DNA of 64,000 bases from Saprospiraceae bacterium (GCA_016717105.1 JADKGF010000012.1:62001-126000), one strand, 5' to 3'. Positions 48,131 through 59,490 are shown, numbered from the stretch's first letter. Notes: a model not told the origin generated them from the letters alone. Made by a program: numbers and translations.

Positions 48131-49870
48131 TTATTTCCTAAAATGTAATGTATGTCTGCAAAAGTACTCTGACTTTTGAGAATTAAATTTGTATAATGAT
48201 TTGGGGTCAGGTATCAAATATTTTATATCAAGTAATTCTTGAAGATAGTTCAATATCTTCATAATTTCGTTTGAGTTATGATTTGAAAATGCTTTAACAA
48301 ACTTTTTACTTAACATATTCGCTTCTTGGTATCCAAGCTCTATTTTCCTATTATTTTCTTCTTCGTTAGAATTTATATTATGATTAAGGAGATACAAAGT
48401 CTCTCTTCTTTTTGATTCAAAAATACCAAAAATTACATTAGCTAAAAAATGCGCAATAGTAGGGTGGTCTTTAATAAAATATGCATTTTCTGCTATCCAA
48501 ATGGAAGGTATACTTTTCCAGAATTTTTCTTCTTTTGATTTTTGAAAAACCCATCTTATATCTGAATTAAAATTAGGATTTGAGAACGAAATTTCCTTGT
48601 CAAAACCATCGTATTTTTTTGGTATAAATTTATATTGTGTACTATCCAAATTATTATTTCTATTCCAAAGCTTAAAACGATTTTTATGATATTTTAAAGA
48701 GTCTAGAATCGATAAAGCTTCCAAATTATCTACAGTTATTAATGTTGTGTCTAAATCTTTCTGATCAAATAAAGCATTTGAGATTTGGCCTGTCTTAATG
48801 CTAAGTTCAAATAACAAAGTGGCATCTTCTTGAATATTATTATTTAATTTTTCTGGATAAAATATAGTAATAATATCACTTGGCAAAATATTCAATTTCA
48901 TCACAGAGCTTACATCTTCATTTGTTGTAATAACTTTGCCAATTGAGATAAATCTGACTTTGTGCAAATTGCCTTTTAAATAACTTTTATTTATGGAGAC
49001 ACTTAGTACTGATACATGATTTATTGGGTTGATGTTATAAATATTTTCAATATTTTGCCCTAGAATTGTATTTGTATATTCAAAAATTTCTAGGTCGGGC
49101 CAACTATATTTAATAATTCCATGGTTGCCATTTTTTAAGATGTACTTAACACTTCTTATTTCTTGCATTTTTCCTTTTATACTTTCGTTCTCCAAAAGAT
49201 TAAGTACTAGTTCCTTTTGGTTTATTTTTTTCATTTGTAGCATATGGTTTTGTGATTTGTTCGGTGTATTGACACAATAATCTTTTACTAAAAGATCCAA
49301 ATCAATAGAAAAAAATGGTTTGGACAGAGCAAATGAATACATCACTTTATGTCTTAATAATTGTTGTAATCCATTCCTTTTTGAAAATTGGTCACTGCTT
49401 GTTATGCTACAGTTTTCTACAAGTGTTGAATCTATTCGAGTTTGGAAAAGCATTTCAGATTGGACAAAAATAGGGTGTTTTTCCTTTTGTCGTTGTTTTT
49501 TTATCAAAGTAGAAATTTCATTAATTAGATCAATCCGACGACCAGCAATTGTCATTTCAGCTATTTCGTATGAAATAGGTTGTAAGAAATGTTTACGCGT
49601 ATTTTTAATTTTTGCAAATGGAAATTTAAGGCTATTGTACCCTAAAAAAGTTATTTCACATGTATCACATTTAATATCTACGGGGACGTGTAAGTAACCA
49701 TCTAAGTCTGCTTCAATGTGATAATTACCACACTTTAATACTGAAAAAGGAATAGGCAATTTTGTTTCTACATCTAATACCAATATCTTTTGACCATATG
49801 AAGGGTTTATTTTAAACAATATTAATACCAGTGTCGACATGACTATTAATTTGCTTTGAATATTCCGCAT
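48131..49870 (-). CDS. Secreted protein with CarboxypepD_reg-like N-terminal domain
   Basis: 579 residues. A signal peptide (LIVMSTLVLILFKINPSYGQ) leads into a carboxypeptidase-regulatory-like beta-sandwich (about 28-105: VLDVETKLPIPFSVLKCGNYHIEADLDGYLHVPV, CEITFLGYNSLKFPF). The remainder is strand-rich and unrecognised. Such proteins in Bacteroidota usually sit in the periplasm or outer membrane. It is AT-rich and stands alone, with no operon partner. Confidence 0.6.
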   Translation of the reverse strand: MRNIQSKLIVMSTLVLILFKINPSYGQKILVLDVETKLPIPFSVLKCGNYHIEADLDGYLHVPVDIKCDTCEITFLGYNSLKFPFAKIKNTRKHFLQPISYEIAEMTIAGRRIDLINEISTLIKKQRQKEKHPIFVQSEMLFQTRIDSTLVENCSITSSDQFSKRNGLQQLLRHKVMYSFALSKPFFSIDLDLLVKDYCVNTPNKSQNHMLQMKKINQKELVLNLLENESIKGKMQEIRSVKYILKNGNHGIIKYSWPDLEIFEYTNTILGQNIENIYNINPINHVSVLSVSINKSYLKGNLHKVRFISIGKVITTNEDVSSVMKLNILPSDIITIFYPEKLNNNIQEDATLLFELSIKTGQISNALFDQKDLDTTLITVDNLEALSILDSLKYHKNRFKLWNRNNNLDSTQYKFIPKKYDGFDKEISFSNPNFNSDIRWVFQKSKEEKFWKSIPSIWIAENAYFIKDHPTIAHFLANVIFGIFESKRRETLYLLNHNINSNEEENNRKIELGYQEANMLSKKFVKAFSNHNSNEIMKILNYLQELLDIKYLIPDPKSLYKFNSQKSEYFCRHTLHFRK

Positions 49871-49892
49871 CTGCTTGTATGTTTAAAAAGAT

Positions 49893-50057
49893 TTATTTCT
49901 GCTGAAAACTCTGGAACTCTTGAATTATTACACATAAAATGGAAAATACATTGAACTTTAAACCATAAAACTTCTTATTGCGTATTTTATCCCATGCAAA
50001 CTTTTCTGCATGTGTTGGATTTTTACGATGATCTCTAGCGTACTTCAATGTTTCAAA
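49893..50057 (-). pseudogene. Remnant of a DUF559-type endonuclease-like gene
   Basis: On the minus strand a short frame reads LKYARDHRKNPTHAEKFAWD followed by KIRNKKFYGLKFN. This resembles the conserved N-terminus of DUF559 (PF04480, Vsr-like nuclease fold) proteins: ARxLRKNxTxAExxLWxxLRxxKxxGxKF. It then runs into unrelated sequence and a stop at 49893; the catalytic region is missing. No intact start codon is visible. Confidence 0.45.
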
Positions 50058-50261
50058 ATATCTCCTAAATAACTCTTTGGTCTATTTTACTCACATCGGC
50101 CTCTCACGCTAAAGCCTTGACAGGCTCTTGAAATTGAATGAGTTTGATTCTTTCTTTGATTCTTGGCATGATTTCCATTTCCCAAAAGTATAAATTTAAT
50201 CAAAAATCAAAAACGAATTAGCCTATTTATATCTATTCTTTGGTGAGGACGACCGTCATGG

Positions 50262-50964
50262 TCACAAAATTCCCTCGTCAGCAAAACTAAAATAATTATT
50301 GTCACCTATGATCAGATGGTCACTTACTGTAATCTCGAAAAGTGAAGCTGCTTCTTTTATTCTTTTGGTCAATCTGATATCTTCTGGTGATGGTTTGAGA
50401 CTTCCAGAAGGATGATTATGGCACAATATCATGGAAGCAGACATTTGCTCCAACGCATGTCTAAATATGATTCTCGTGTCTGCTACCACTGCATTGTATC
50501 CACCTCGACCAATAAACTGCGTTCCTATAACTTTATTGGCTCTATTGCAAAAAAGTACCCAAAACTCTTCATGTGGCAGATCTGCTAAAATTGGATAAAG
50601 AATATTAAATGCGTCTTTACTAGAAGAAATAATTGGTTTTTCGAGTGCTTCGGTGGATTGTCTCCTACGACCAAGTTCGAGTGCGGCAATAATATTGATT
50701 GCCTTGGCTTCTCCTATGCCCTTGTATTTTCGCACCAAATCTTTAATAGATATCTTCCCAAGTTCGTTGAGATTATTTCGATGGTCGTTGAGTATGCGTT
50801 TGCTTAACTCGACAGCTGATTCACCTACAGATCCTGAGCCAAGTATAATGGCCAAAAGCTCAGAATCTGTGAGCGATTGGCGACCTTTGGCAAGCATTTT
50901 TTCTTGGCCTGTCATCGATAGACCAAGATTTTATAGAATTTAGTTTGTTTAATTCATTTGTCAT
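50262..50964 (-). CDS. radC: DNA repair protein RadC (JAB domain; one frame break)
   Basis: About 234 residues when the break at the T6 run 50897-50902 is bridged, which joins MTNELNKLNSIKSWSIDDRP to the REKMLAKGRQSL start expected for RadC. It has a UPF0758 N-terminal helix-hairpin-helix (DLVRKYKGIGEAKAINIIAALELGRR) and a JAB/MPN domain with the metal-binding HNHPSG and the following SPED (LCHNHPSGSLKPSPEDIRLTK). Despite its name, no repair role has been firmly shown; these proteins are often linked to mobile DNA or natural competence. It has no close operon partner. Confidence 0.85.
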
Positions 50965-51071
50965 CTGCTGTGTTTATCAAGGTAATTTTCGCCATCTATT
51001 TGGTGTTTATGTGTTAATAAGTCACAATCAATCACCTATCTTTTGACATAAAAGAACCTATATCCCTACTA

Positions 51072-52217
51072 TTAAACCAAAGCCAAAGCCTGCTCCAAAT
51101 CCTGAATTAAGTCTTCTACGTCTTCGATACCTACACTCAGCCTGATAAGCGAATCTGTAAGTCCAACTTTGAGTCTTTCTTCTCTCGGTATTGATCCGTG
51201 TGTCATACTTGCCGGATGGCCGATGAGCGACTCTACGCCACCAAGCGACTCTGCCAATGAGAAATAATGTGTATTGCTGAGTACAATTCTGGCACTTTCT
51301 TCATTGTTGGCCACAAGGTCAAAAGACACCATGCCACCGAACATTTTCATTTGTTTTTTGGCTACTTCATGTCCTGGATGGCTCGCAAATCCAGGATAAT
51401 ACACCTTGGATATTTTCGAGTGCGCTTGAAGATAATTAGCTATTTTTTCTGCATTTTGACATGCACGTTCTACTCTGATATGCAATGTTTTTATTCCTCT
51501 CAGTATTAGGAAACAATCTTGTGGACCAGGTACTGCACCAACCGCATTTTGTAAAAATCTGATTTGCGCAGCGATTTCTGCATTTTTGGTCACTACTACA
51601 CCATGGATGGCATCTGAGTGTCCACCAAGGTACTTTGTAGCCGAATGTACCACGATATCTGCACCAAGATCCAATGGATTTTGAAGATAAGGAGATGCGA
51701 ATGTGTTATCCACACAAACCATGATATTTTTCCCTTTTACATGATCGCATACAGCCTTGATATCTATAATATTGAGCATGGGATTGGTTGGTGTCTCTAC
51801 CCAGATCATCTTAGTATTAACATTGATCAATGCATCCAACTTATTTATATCACCAATTCCTGCAAAATGAAACTTTATTCCATACTTACCGAAAACCTTA
51901 GTCATGATCCTATACGATCCTCCATAAAGATCATCAGTGGCAATGACTTCGTCCCCAGGATTGAGGAGTTTCAATACACTGTCCATAGCTGCCAATCCAC
52001 TACCAAAACAGATTGCATCTGTAGCATTTTCGAGTGCTGCCAGATTTTTTTCCAATACTGTTCTAGTTGGATTTTGGGTACGTGCGTATTCATAACCTTT
52101 GTGGTCTCCCGGTGCTGCTTGTACATACGTTGACGTCTGATATATAGGTGTCATTATTGCGCCAGTGGATGGATCCGGCTCTATACCGGCATGTATAACT
52201 TTGGTTCCAAATTTCAT
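51072..52217 (-). CDS. Cystathionine gamma-synthase / gamma-lyase family PLP enzyme
   Basis: 381 residues, normal length. Motifs include TPIYQTSTYVQ, YEYARTQNPTRTVLE, the GSGLAAMDSVL pocket, ETPTNPMLNI, VDNTFASPYLQNPL, the PLP-lysine motif SATKYLGGHSD and SLGGVESLIGHPASMTH. This is the Cys/Met metabolism fold-type I group. It is most likely cystathionine gamma-synthase or gamma-lyase acting in the homoserine-cysteine-methionine interchange; sequence alone does not settle which. Confidence 0.88.
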   Translation of the reverse strand: MKFGTKVIHAGIEPDPSTGAIMTPIYQTSTYVQAAPGDHKGYEYARTQNPTRTVLEKNLAALENATDAICFGSGLAAMDSVLKLLNPGDEVIATDDLYGGSYRIMTKVFGKYGIKFHFAGIGDINKLDALINVNTKMIWVETPTNPMLNIIDIKAVCDHVKGKNIMVCVDNTFASPYLQNPLDLGADIVVHSATKYLGGHSDAIHGVVVTKNAEIAAQIRFLQNAVGAVPGPQDCFLILRGIKTLHIRVERACQNAEKIANYLQAHSKISKVYYPGFASHPGHEVAKKQMKMFGGMVSFDLVANNEESARIVLSNTHYFSLAESLGGVESLIGHPASMTHGSIPREERLKVGLTDSLIRLSVGIEDVEDLIQDLEQALALV

Positions 52218-52259
52218 TGGTTTATTTTTAATTGCGAATAAGCGGATTAATTATTGCTG

Positions 52260-52267
52260 CAAAGGTA
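52260..52267 (-). promoter_or_regulatory. Candidate -7 box for the PLP enzyme gene
   Basis: Minus-strand TACCTTTG matches TANNTTTG, 42 bases ahead of the start codon. The nearest TTG upstream is further than the usual 19-21 bp. Confidence 0.35.
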
Positions 52268-52355
52268 ATCATTTAGGTTGGAATTTTTGATTTTCAACCA
52301 ATTGTAGAATCATTAGGTAAGATAATATTGTAAACTATACTAAAGGCCAAAATCG

Positions 52356-52712
52356 TTACATTTCACCTATCTTAAAAGTCGGGTTGCCATCTTTTTGATA
52401 AAGAAAACCAAAATACTTAAATTGCAATGTGACAACATCAGCTGCAGTAGCCCCTGTATTACCTCCAGGCGTGACAACATATAGTTTTAGTTTTTGAATT
52501 TTCCCATCATCAAAAAATACAGAACTGCTATAGTCAATTTTGATTTCTTGTAAAGCTAGTTTTTGCGACATAGCTTCAAGCTCAGCCTTTGTGGTCATAT
52601 GTGAAACCTTCAAACTAGCAAATCCTTCAGATTGTATGAGTTCTGTAGGCAAATCCTTTGGCTGACAGCCCAAAATTAATATACTCATCATAGCAAATAA
52701 TACATTCTTCAT
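52356..52712 (-). CDS. Hypothetical lipoprotein
   Basis: 118 residues with a lipobox (MSILILGC, Cys about residue 16). It is a small beta-rich protein with FASLKVSHMTTKAELEAM and a Gly-rich VTPGGNTGATAADVV stretch. No family was recognised. It is transcribed toward the PLP enzyme gene on the same strand, about 140 bases upstream. Confidence 0.5.
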   Translation of the reverse strand: MKNVLFAMMSILILGCQPKDLPTELIQSEGFASLKVSHMTTKAELEAMSQKLALQEIKIDYSSSVFFDDGKIQKLKLYVVTPGGNTGATAADVVTLQFKYFGFLYQKDGNPTFKIGEM

Positions 52713-53351
52713 ATCTATCCTATGGGTTTTTAAATGATTTGTATTTTACAACTTAACAAAAATTTATAAATAAGGTTAAATCTTTTAATTAATCTATGTT
52801 GTAAATTATCAAATTCAGGCTTCATTTCAAGGAAAATTTGGTATGATTAACTGTTCCTTATTCTGCGATCGATATGATAAATAATGCAATTAAATCACTT
52901 TGCTGGTTTTTATTGTTGGTAGATTCATAATTTCCGAACAAAATTTTAAGTACTCTATAATACATCCTACAAATATAAATACATAAAAATTCAAAAATAA
53001 TTTGATTTTTTCAGATATTCCATTTATATTTGCATAAGCTTTGAAGTTTAAATGAATACTTAACTTTATTTTTCTACAAAGCTGCTTTTTAAAATTATAC
53101 CCACTCGTTGTAAATTTTTGAAAGGTAAAAAGAAATATTATATCCAACTTTAAAATATTTTTTTGAACCTAAAATGGGATTGTTTGATGTTTTCGGATAT
53201 TTCCGAAAGCCTTGACATGATTCATATGCTTTGTTGCGGGCGCGACAAGGTGCTATATATCTATATCCATCGACCAAAAGTGGTTGGTGGCCAGTTCCTA
53301 GAAATTGTTCTATTCCACAACTTCCTCGATCATTCTAAAATCATTTGTGTT
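52713..53351. other. AT-rich intergenic region
   Basis: No convincing gene. A small palindrome TTTCGG-ATATTT-CCGAAA lies at 53191-53208. Short open frames on both strands have no recognisable domain, no signal peptide and no supporting start signal. Confidence 0.45.
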
Positions 53352-54989
53352 ATGGCTTTCAAAACTTGTATTCTATCATTTATTACGGTTGTTTTACTTC
53401 ATGTGGGTCTTGTGGGGCAAACTATAGGGAATTTTAAGCCCTTGCAGATAGAAGGACTAACTCCAAAGTGGATACACTATTCCTTTGATTCTACCATCGT
53501 TGGGCACGAAATGATCAATCCCAGAGATGATGGTGCAGGTTTTGATGGCTACGGTCATGTTTATTTGCAGATACCAGGTCCACCAATTATAAAGGATGGG
53601 TTTTGGTATAAGGTCAATAATACGGATTATGATGCAGATATCTCAGGTGGCCTGATAGAAAAAATAGATCTAAATACGGGCAAGAGAATATGGTATCGTA
53701 CATTTGATAGGCGCACCCAATCATATAGAGAAAGTGTCCATCATGCAGAAATCATAGGAGATCAATTATGGGTATATACACTCAGGATTACAAGAGATGA
53801 CCCAGTTCATCCCATTCCAGTTATTTCATTTTTTGAAGCTCCTGGTGTATTGAAAATAAGAAAATATGATCTCAAGACAGGTGACCTTACTGAAGTGAAA
53901 GAACCAAATATCGAGGATAAGAATGTAAGGGTTTTCCGTTCGGGTTTTAATAATGAAACCCTAATTCGACAGATCAATACGACAACATTGAGAACTGTCG
54001 AGCATAGAATGAATAAATCTGCTTTGGGAGGTTACATAGTGATAGATACCATTAATCATGATGGGATAAGGCAGAATCCTTCTGATACAATTTTTTCAAA
54101 ATTTAGAACATACAATTGGGGACCATCTGTTTGGAACAGTAAATACAAATTGTGGATAGACCATGATGGTGCCTTATATTGGTTAGATTTTTATTGCCCA
54201 ACAGAAAAATCGACAGACCAACCAGGTTGCTTTCTTAGGATATGGACTAAAGATGGAAAATATAGAGAGATAGATCTGAGCCCATTAAACACTCTAAATG
54301 ATATAAAAATTTGGGATTTTTTAGACTTAAAAAATGGAAAAATTTTATTATCAATTTACAGAAAAGACGAAACTAGTAGATTTATTGTTATAGATGAGAT
54401 GACAGGTCAAAGATATCAAGATGCATTAAATCCAGGAATCTTTTGAAGCACCATTGACTAATGATGGCTCTGTGCTTACTATGAATTATGACCGTGGAGA
54501 TAAGGAAGGAGACAATATCTGGGCACTTGATTTTTTGCTTTAGACAATTTTGAGCATAAAAAAATTTCTACTTTTAGGCTAAAGGATCCTGGATACTTCT
54601 TAGTTCCATCAAATGTCGCTCATTTGGCAAATGGCGATTTTTTGCTGTCATTCTTTTATACAGAAAGCTGGAAATCTACTTTTAAAGGCAGATTTATGAC
54701 AGATATCAGAGTAAGTCCAGAAATGATCAACTTTGCCTCTGGTATCACTAACAAAAATCAGGCTGTTAAATTTTTAATATCTCCAAATCCAGCTTCTTCA
54801 AATATATTATTGAAAAATATACCTATCTCTGATTCATATGTCATATATGGTATCAATGGTCAAATGGTAAAAACTGGTATTGTAAAGTCAGAAATAGATA
54901 TTGAAAATTTTAGTCAAGGGTTGTATTTTATACATTTGATCAAAGACGATGTTATTGTAGGGTATTCTGGCCTGTTTGTAAAAATATAA
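53352..54989 (+). CDS. Type IX secretion cargo protein (two frame breaks)
   Basis: About 545 residues after bridging two breaks: one extra T in the T4 run 54441-54444 and one missing T in the T6 run 54531-54536. The start at 53352 begins a signal peptide (CILSFITVVLLHVGLVGQ). The body looks like a beta-propeller-like secreted protein (GLIEKIDLNTGKRIWYRTFD, VLKIRKYDLKTGDLTEV). The last 75 residues are a type IX sorting domain (ISPNPASSNILLKNI, VIYGINGQMVKTG, FSQGLYFIHLIKDD). The function of the propeller part is unknown. It is the first of three consecutive cargo genes. Confidence 0.65.
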
Positions 54990-55001
54990 AATCTTATCAT
55001 C

Positions 55002-55706
55002 ATGCAAAAAATTTGGTTTACTTTAATGTTTAATTTAGCCATTTTTGGCTCAGTATATACTCAATTATTACTTAAAAATGATACCATTAATTACCCAATA
55101 TTTGATTTGAATGAATCCATAAGGATCGGAACAAAAGTGTACAATAAGACATCTAATACCATACCTTGGAAATTTAAAATCAATAGGATAAGTGTACCTA
55201 CTTTTGTTAGTTTTGATGCTTTTGATCTCAATCTTATTTATGCGCCTAATGTATCTTCATGTTCCATTTCGAGCACTATATCGATCAATCAGCACCTTTC
55301 AGGAGATAGTCTCGAAATTGGTTTCAAAAACTTTAAGTATTCTTCATTGGATAGTCTCATGGTTTTTTCATATGATATCTATACAGCACCCAAATGTGAT
55401 AGTTTGTTAGCCAGATTTTATGTCAAAATTGATATGCTTTCATCTACCTACACTATGGATACTGATGAAAGTAACATATTTCCCAATCCTTTCTATGATC
55501 ATTTAACAATATCCAATATCACGCCTGCCATCAAGCAAGTACATATCATTGACCTAATGGGAAATGTAGTCTATAAAAACAACATAGATGCAGCCACAGA
55601 AAACTTGCAGGTAGATGGTGCAAGTTGGCCATCGGGTTTGTATATCTTAAGCGGACGAGATTTTTTTGGCAATGTGGTTAAAATAGATAAGTTATTAAAG
55701 CTTTAG
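55002..55706 (+). CDS. Small type IX secretion cargo protein
   Basis: 234 residues. A signal peptide (MFNLAIFGSVYTQ) is followed by a beta-sandwich of about 130 residues and a C-terminal sorting domain (ESNIFPNPFYDHLTI, VHIIDLMGNVVYKN, WPSGLYILSGRDFFGN). The middle resembles a cohesin- or Ig-like strand pattern but no family is certain. It follows the previous cargo gene by 12 bases, so the two are likely co-transcribed. Confidence 0.7.
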   Translation: MQKIWFTLMFNLAIFGSVYTQLLLKNDTINYPIFDLNESIRIGTKVYNKTSNTIPWKFKINRISVPTFVSFDAFDLNLIYAPNVSSCSISSTISINQHLSGDSLEIGFKNFKYSSLDSLMVFSYDIYTAPKCDSLLARFYVKIDMLSSTYTMDTDESNIFPNPFYDHLTISNITPAIKQVHIIDLMGNVVYKNNIDAATENLQVDGASWPSGLYILSGRDFFGNVVKIDKLLKL

Positions 55707-55852
55707 CATGTTTTCTAAAAGTTTTTAAACTTCACTATTTAATTACGAGTGGTTTTTATATTCTTTTGAAACGTACTAAGTAAAATAATATACAATTATA
55801 AGTTGGAATATTTAAAATCTACTGTACTTTTACAGTACAAAATCCATAATTA

Positions 55853-57298
55853 ATGAGATCGCTGAAATTAATAATCATTTGTTGTTTTTATCTTGTATTT
55901 GCTAAAAGCCAGGAAGTCGTATCTGTCAGTCTGAAAGGTTCGCGGACAAAACAGCAGATTACTTCACTTTTTAGTCTCCCACTTATAAAATATGGTGCGA
56001 AATATTACCAGGTTTTGTACACTTCTACAGATGCAAAAGGTGCAAAAGATACACTTTCAGGGCTCCTTGTTGTCCCTGATAATTTAAATAATAAATATCC
56101 AAAACTTATATATCAACATGGTACATCAGATTGTAAAAAATGTGTACCATCTAATTACGGTACCTCTGGAGGAGAAGAAGGGCAACTTGGTTTGCTATTT
56201 GCAGGTTTAGGATATGTTTCATTATTGCCGGATTATGTAGGTATGGGTACAGGCAGAGGATTTCAGACTTATGTGCATGATGCTACCACTATTAGCGCAA
56301 CTGCTGATATGCTCGATGCTGTTTCTTCTTGGATAGGTCAAAATAATATTCTTACCAATGATCAGCTATTCATTACAGGTTATTCTCAAGGTGGATATGC
56401 TGCCATGTCTTTTCACAGGTATATGGAGACCACAAAAGGTGCCTCATCTGTGACTGCAGCTGCCCATTTGTCAGGCCCTTATAGTTTGTCTGGGGCGATG
56501 AGAGACCTTATACTTAGTGAAACCGAATATAGTTACCCTGCATACATTCCCAATACCGTACTTGGTTTTAATGAAGCATATGGTATTTACAATAATTTAT
56601 CAGAGATTTTTAAACAAGAGTACATCGCTGATATCACTAAATATTATCAAGGAAGTATTGGTTTGGTAGATTTGAATATTCGTTTAGCACAACTATTGAA
56701 GGCAAATACTGGGGCAATAGTAGGCGGACGAATGCTCAAAGATGATTTTTTAAATGAGATACGCACTAATCCAGATCATATTATAAATAAAATCCTAAAA
56801 GAAAATGATGTATATGACTGGAAGCCAGAAGCGCCAACACGAATATTTTATTGTAAAGCCGATGATCAGGTACCTTATATAAATAGTATCATTGCCTACG
56901 ACACAATGATTGTTAATGGTGCTTCTAAATTAGAAATTATGGATGTAAATTCGACTGCAAATCATGGTACATGTTTTACGCCTGCGATGACCAATACTTT
57001 GCTATTTTTCCTTGGTTTTCAAAGTATAACGATCGACGTAGAAGATGGACTTACTGAACTTGCTTCATGGGCGATAGTTTCTAACCCAGTGGATGATGTG
57101 CTCCAAATAGTCAGCAAACAAAATAATTATTCAATTGCTATTCATGATATAAGTGGTAGAAATTTGATGATGAGTCAAATATCAGAGACTATTGGTGACA
57201 TTGATGTCAGCCATTTGAATGCTGGTATGTATTTCGTGACCTTTACTTCTCAAGATGGTAAAGCGCATGCTACCAAAAAATTAATAGTTGCAAGATAG
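55853..57298 (+). CDS. Secreted alpha/beta hydrolase (lipase-like) with type IX sorting domain
   Basis: 481 residues. The signal peptide (LIIICCFYLVFAKSQ) is followed by an alpha/beta hydrolase domain (about 40-390): YQHGTSDCKK as oxyanion region, LLPDYVGMGTG, the nucleophile elbow GYSQGGYAAM, an Asp in CKADDQVPY and a His in STANHGTCF. This arrangement resembles secretory lipases/prolyl-oligopeptidase-like esterases. A type IX sorting domain closes the protein (AIVSNPVDDVLQI, AIHDISGRNLMM, LNAGMYFVTFTSQDG). Its substrate is unknown. It overlaps the convergent glgB by 49 bp. Confidence 0.8.
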   Translation: MRSLKLIIICCFYLVFAKSQEVVSVSLKGSRTKQQITSLFSLPLIKYGAKYYQVLYTSTDAKGAKDTLSGLLVVPDNLNNKYPKLIYQHGTSDCKKCVPSNYGTSGGEEGQLGLLFAGLGYVSLLPDYVGMGTGRGFQTYVHDATTISATADMLDAVSSWIGQNNILTNDQLFITGYSQGGYAAMSFHRYMETTKGASSVTAAAHLSGPYSLSGAMRDLILSETEYSYPAYIPNTVLGFNEAYGIYNNLSEIFKQEYIADITKYYQGSIGLVDLNIRLAQLLKANTGAIVGGRMLKDDFLNEIRTNPDHIINKILKENDVYDWKPEAPTRIFYCKADDQVPYINSIIAYDTMIVNGASKLEIMDVNSTANHGTCFTPAMTNTLLFFLGFQSITIDVEDGLTELASWAIVSNPVDDVLQIVSKQNNYSIAIHDISGRNLMMSQISETIGDIDVSHLNAGMYFVTFTSQDGKAHATKKLIVAR

Positions 57299-59335
57299 AA
57301 TCCTATTCCTATTTTTTTATTGCCTTTTTTGAAGGTTTTGGTTTTGTGGTATTTGCCTTTTTCAGCTTTTACTTTGACTGTCTTTATCTTATCAGGCACA
57401 GACGAGATGAGTCTATACACCGTAACCGAAAGTGGTGGCACATCTACTTCCAAGGTATGATTTCGACCATTCCATTCATTTTTACCGTTTTGGCAAGTTG
57501 TCTTGGTCCGATATCCGCTGCCCCAATATTTTGGATCATCAGAGTTGAAAATTAGTTCCCAAGTTTCTTTGCATATAATCCGATTTTATAATCGGCATGT
57601 GGTTGGATATTTAGATTGGTAACGATCATAAGCACGTCATTTTTGACATCAGACTTTCGCTGGGTGACTAGAATTGAATTGTTTCTATCTCCTGCATCGA
57701 CCCATTCGAATCCTTCGCTACTAAAATTAAAATGATGAAGCGCCTTTTCTGATTTATAGAGATGATTGAGCGCTTTTACAACTTGATTGATACCTTGGTG
57801 TGAAGGATATTGCAGTAAATCCCAATCCAATTGCCATGTAAAATTCCATTCTGTATATGGTGCCATATCATTGCCCATGAAAAGCAGTTTTGTGCCAGGA
57901 TGCGTAAACATATAGCTATAAAGTGTTCGCAAATTTGCAAATTTCTGCCATTCATCACCACACATTTTGCCTATCATCGATGCCTTCCCATGGACCACTT
58001 CATCATGGGATAAGGCCAGCATAAAATTTTCTGAAAAGGCATACATTATACTAAAAGTGATGTCATTTTGGTGAAATTTGCGATACATAAACTCTCTTTT
58101 AAAATAGTCAATAGTATCGTGCATCCAACCCATCATCCACTTCATACCAAAACCCAATCCACCTGAAAACAGGCTTTTGAAACCATAGGATATGAAGTAG
58201 ATTCTTCTGCAATGGTTTGAATACCAGGAAATGCGCCATAGACAGCTGTATTAAATTCTTGCAAAAATGAGATTGCCTCTAGATTTTCTCTGCCACCATA
58301 TTGATTAGGTTCCCATTCTCCTGCATTGCGCGAATAATCCAAATAGGCAATTGATGAAACCGCATCTACACGCAAGCCATCTATATGGTATCGCTCCAAC
58401 CAAAAAAAGGCATTTGATATTAGAAAACTCCTGATTTCAGCTCTTCCAAAATTGAAGATTAATGTGTTCCAATCAGGATGAAAACCTTTACGTCTATCAG
58501 GGTGCTCATATACACATGATCCATCAAAAGTTGCCAAAGAAAAATCATCTGAAGGGAAATGTGCTGGTACCCAATCCATGATAACACCAATATCTGCCTG
58601 ATGTAATTTATCTATCAAGTACATGAGTTCTTCAGGATCACCATATCTGCTTGTAGCAGCAAAGTATCCGGTGACCTGATAGCCCCAAGATGGTTCGTAG
58701 GGATGCTCTGCCAATGGTAAAAACTCAACATGCGTATATCCCATATCTTGCAAATAAGGAATAAGCTCTTCTGTCATCTCATTATAAGTGAGTGATCTGC
58801 TTTCTATCATGTTTCTTTTCCATGAACCAAAGTGCATCTCGTAAATCGAATGAGGCTGATTATGACCATTTTTAAAAGGACGATTTTTTATCCAATTTTC
58901 ATCACGCCATTCATATTTTAGATCCCACACAACAGAACCTGATAATGGTGGCCTCTCGGCTTTGACTGCATAAGGATCTGCCTTCATACGGATTCGTCCA
59001 TAATTGTATGGAAAGATCTTATACTTATACACCATACCATGTCTGACACCAGGAATAAATCCTTCCCAAATCCCCGATCCATCCCAACGACTGTGTAACA
59101 TAAAGCCTTCATGACTCCATTGATTAAAATCACCAACCACAAACAACTTCTCAGCATTGGGTGCATATACTGCAAAGTAACAACCATCTACACCTTGTAA
59201 TGTCATAGGATGCGATCCCATTTTATTATACAAATGATAATGTTTACCTGTTTTGAATAGTGAAATATCAAATTCACTAAAAAGCGAATGGATAACAACT
59301 TTGGATGAATTCATGACAATTGCTTTGGCGAGCAA
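57250..59335 (-). CDS. glgB: 1,4-alpha-glucan branching enzyme GlgB (two frame breaks)
   Basis: About 695 residues once two breaks are bridged: one T missing in the minus-strand T4 run at 58166-58169 (joins SKACFS to GGLGFGMKW) and one base near 57564-57566 (joins YAKK to TWELIFNSDDPKYWG). A CBM48 domain (about 45-140, FAVYAPNAEKLFVVGDFNQW) precedes the GH13 barrel with DWVPAHFP, GLRVDAVSSI (catalytic Asp), IAEESTSYP (catalytic Glu), ALSHDEVVHGK, and the C-terminal beta domain (LEVDVPPLSVTVYRL). It adds alpha-1,6 branches to glycogen. A Lys-rich tail extends the usual C-terminus. No other glycogen gene is adjacent. Confidence 0.85.
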
Positions 59336-59490
59336 TTTACGTCAGAAAATTGAAATTTACGCATTATTACCAAGTTTCATCAAGTAAAAAAATGGATTTC
59401 ATTTTTCCAAAAGTGTTAAAACCAAGTTATTTAGTGTTTTAATAATTTCTTTTCTAATTCTTTAAAATAATTTTGTTTAAAAAATATTTT

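Noticed and set aside
53095..53277. Minus-strand open frame of 60 codons in the gap before the cargo genes
   Set aside because: No domain, signal peptide or start signal was seen, and overlapping frames on the same strand look equally plausible.
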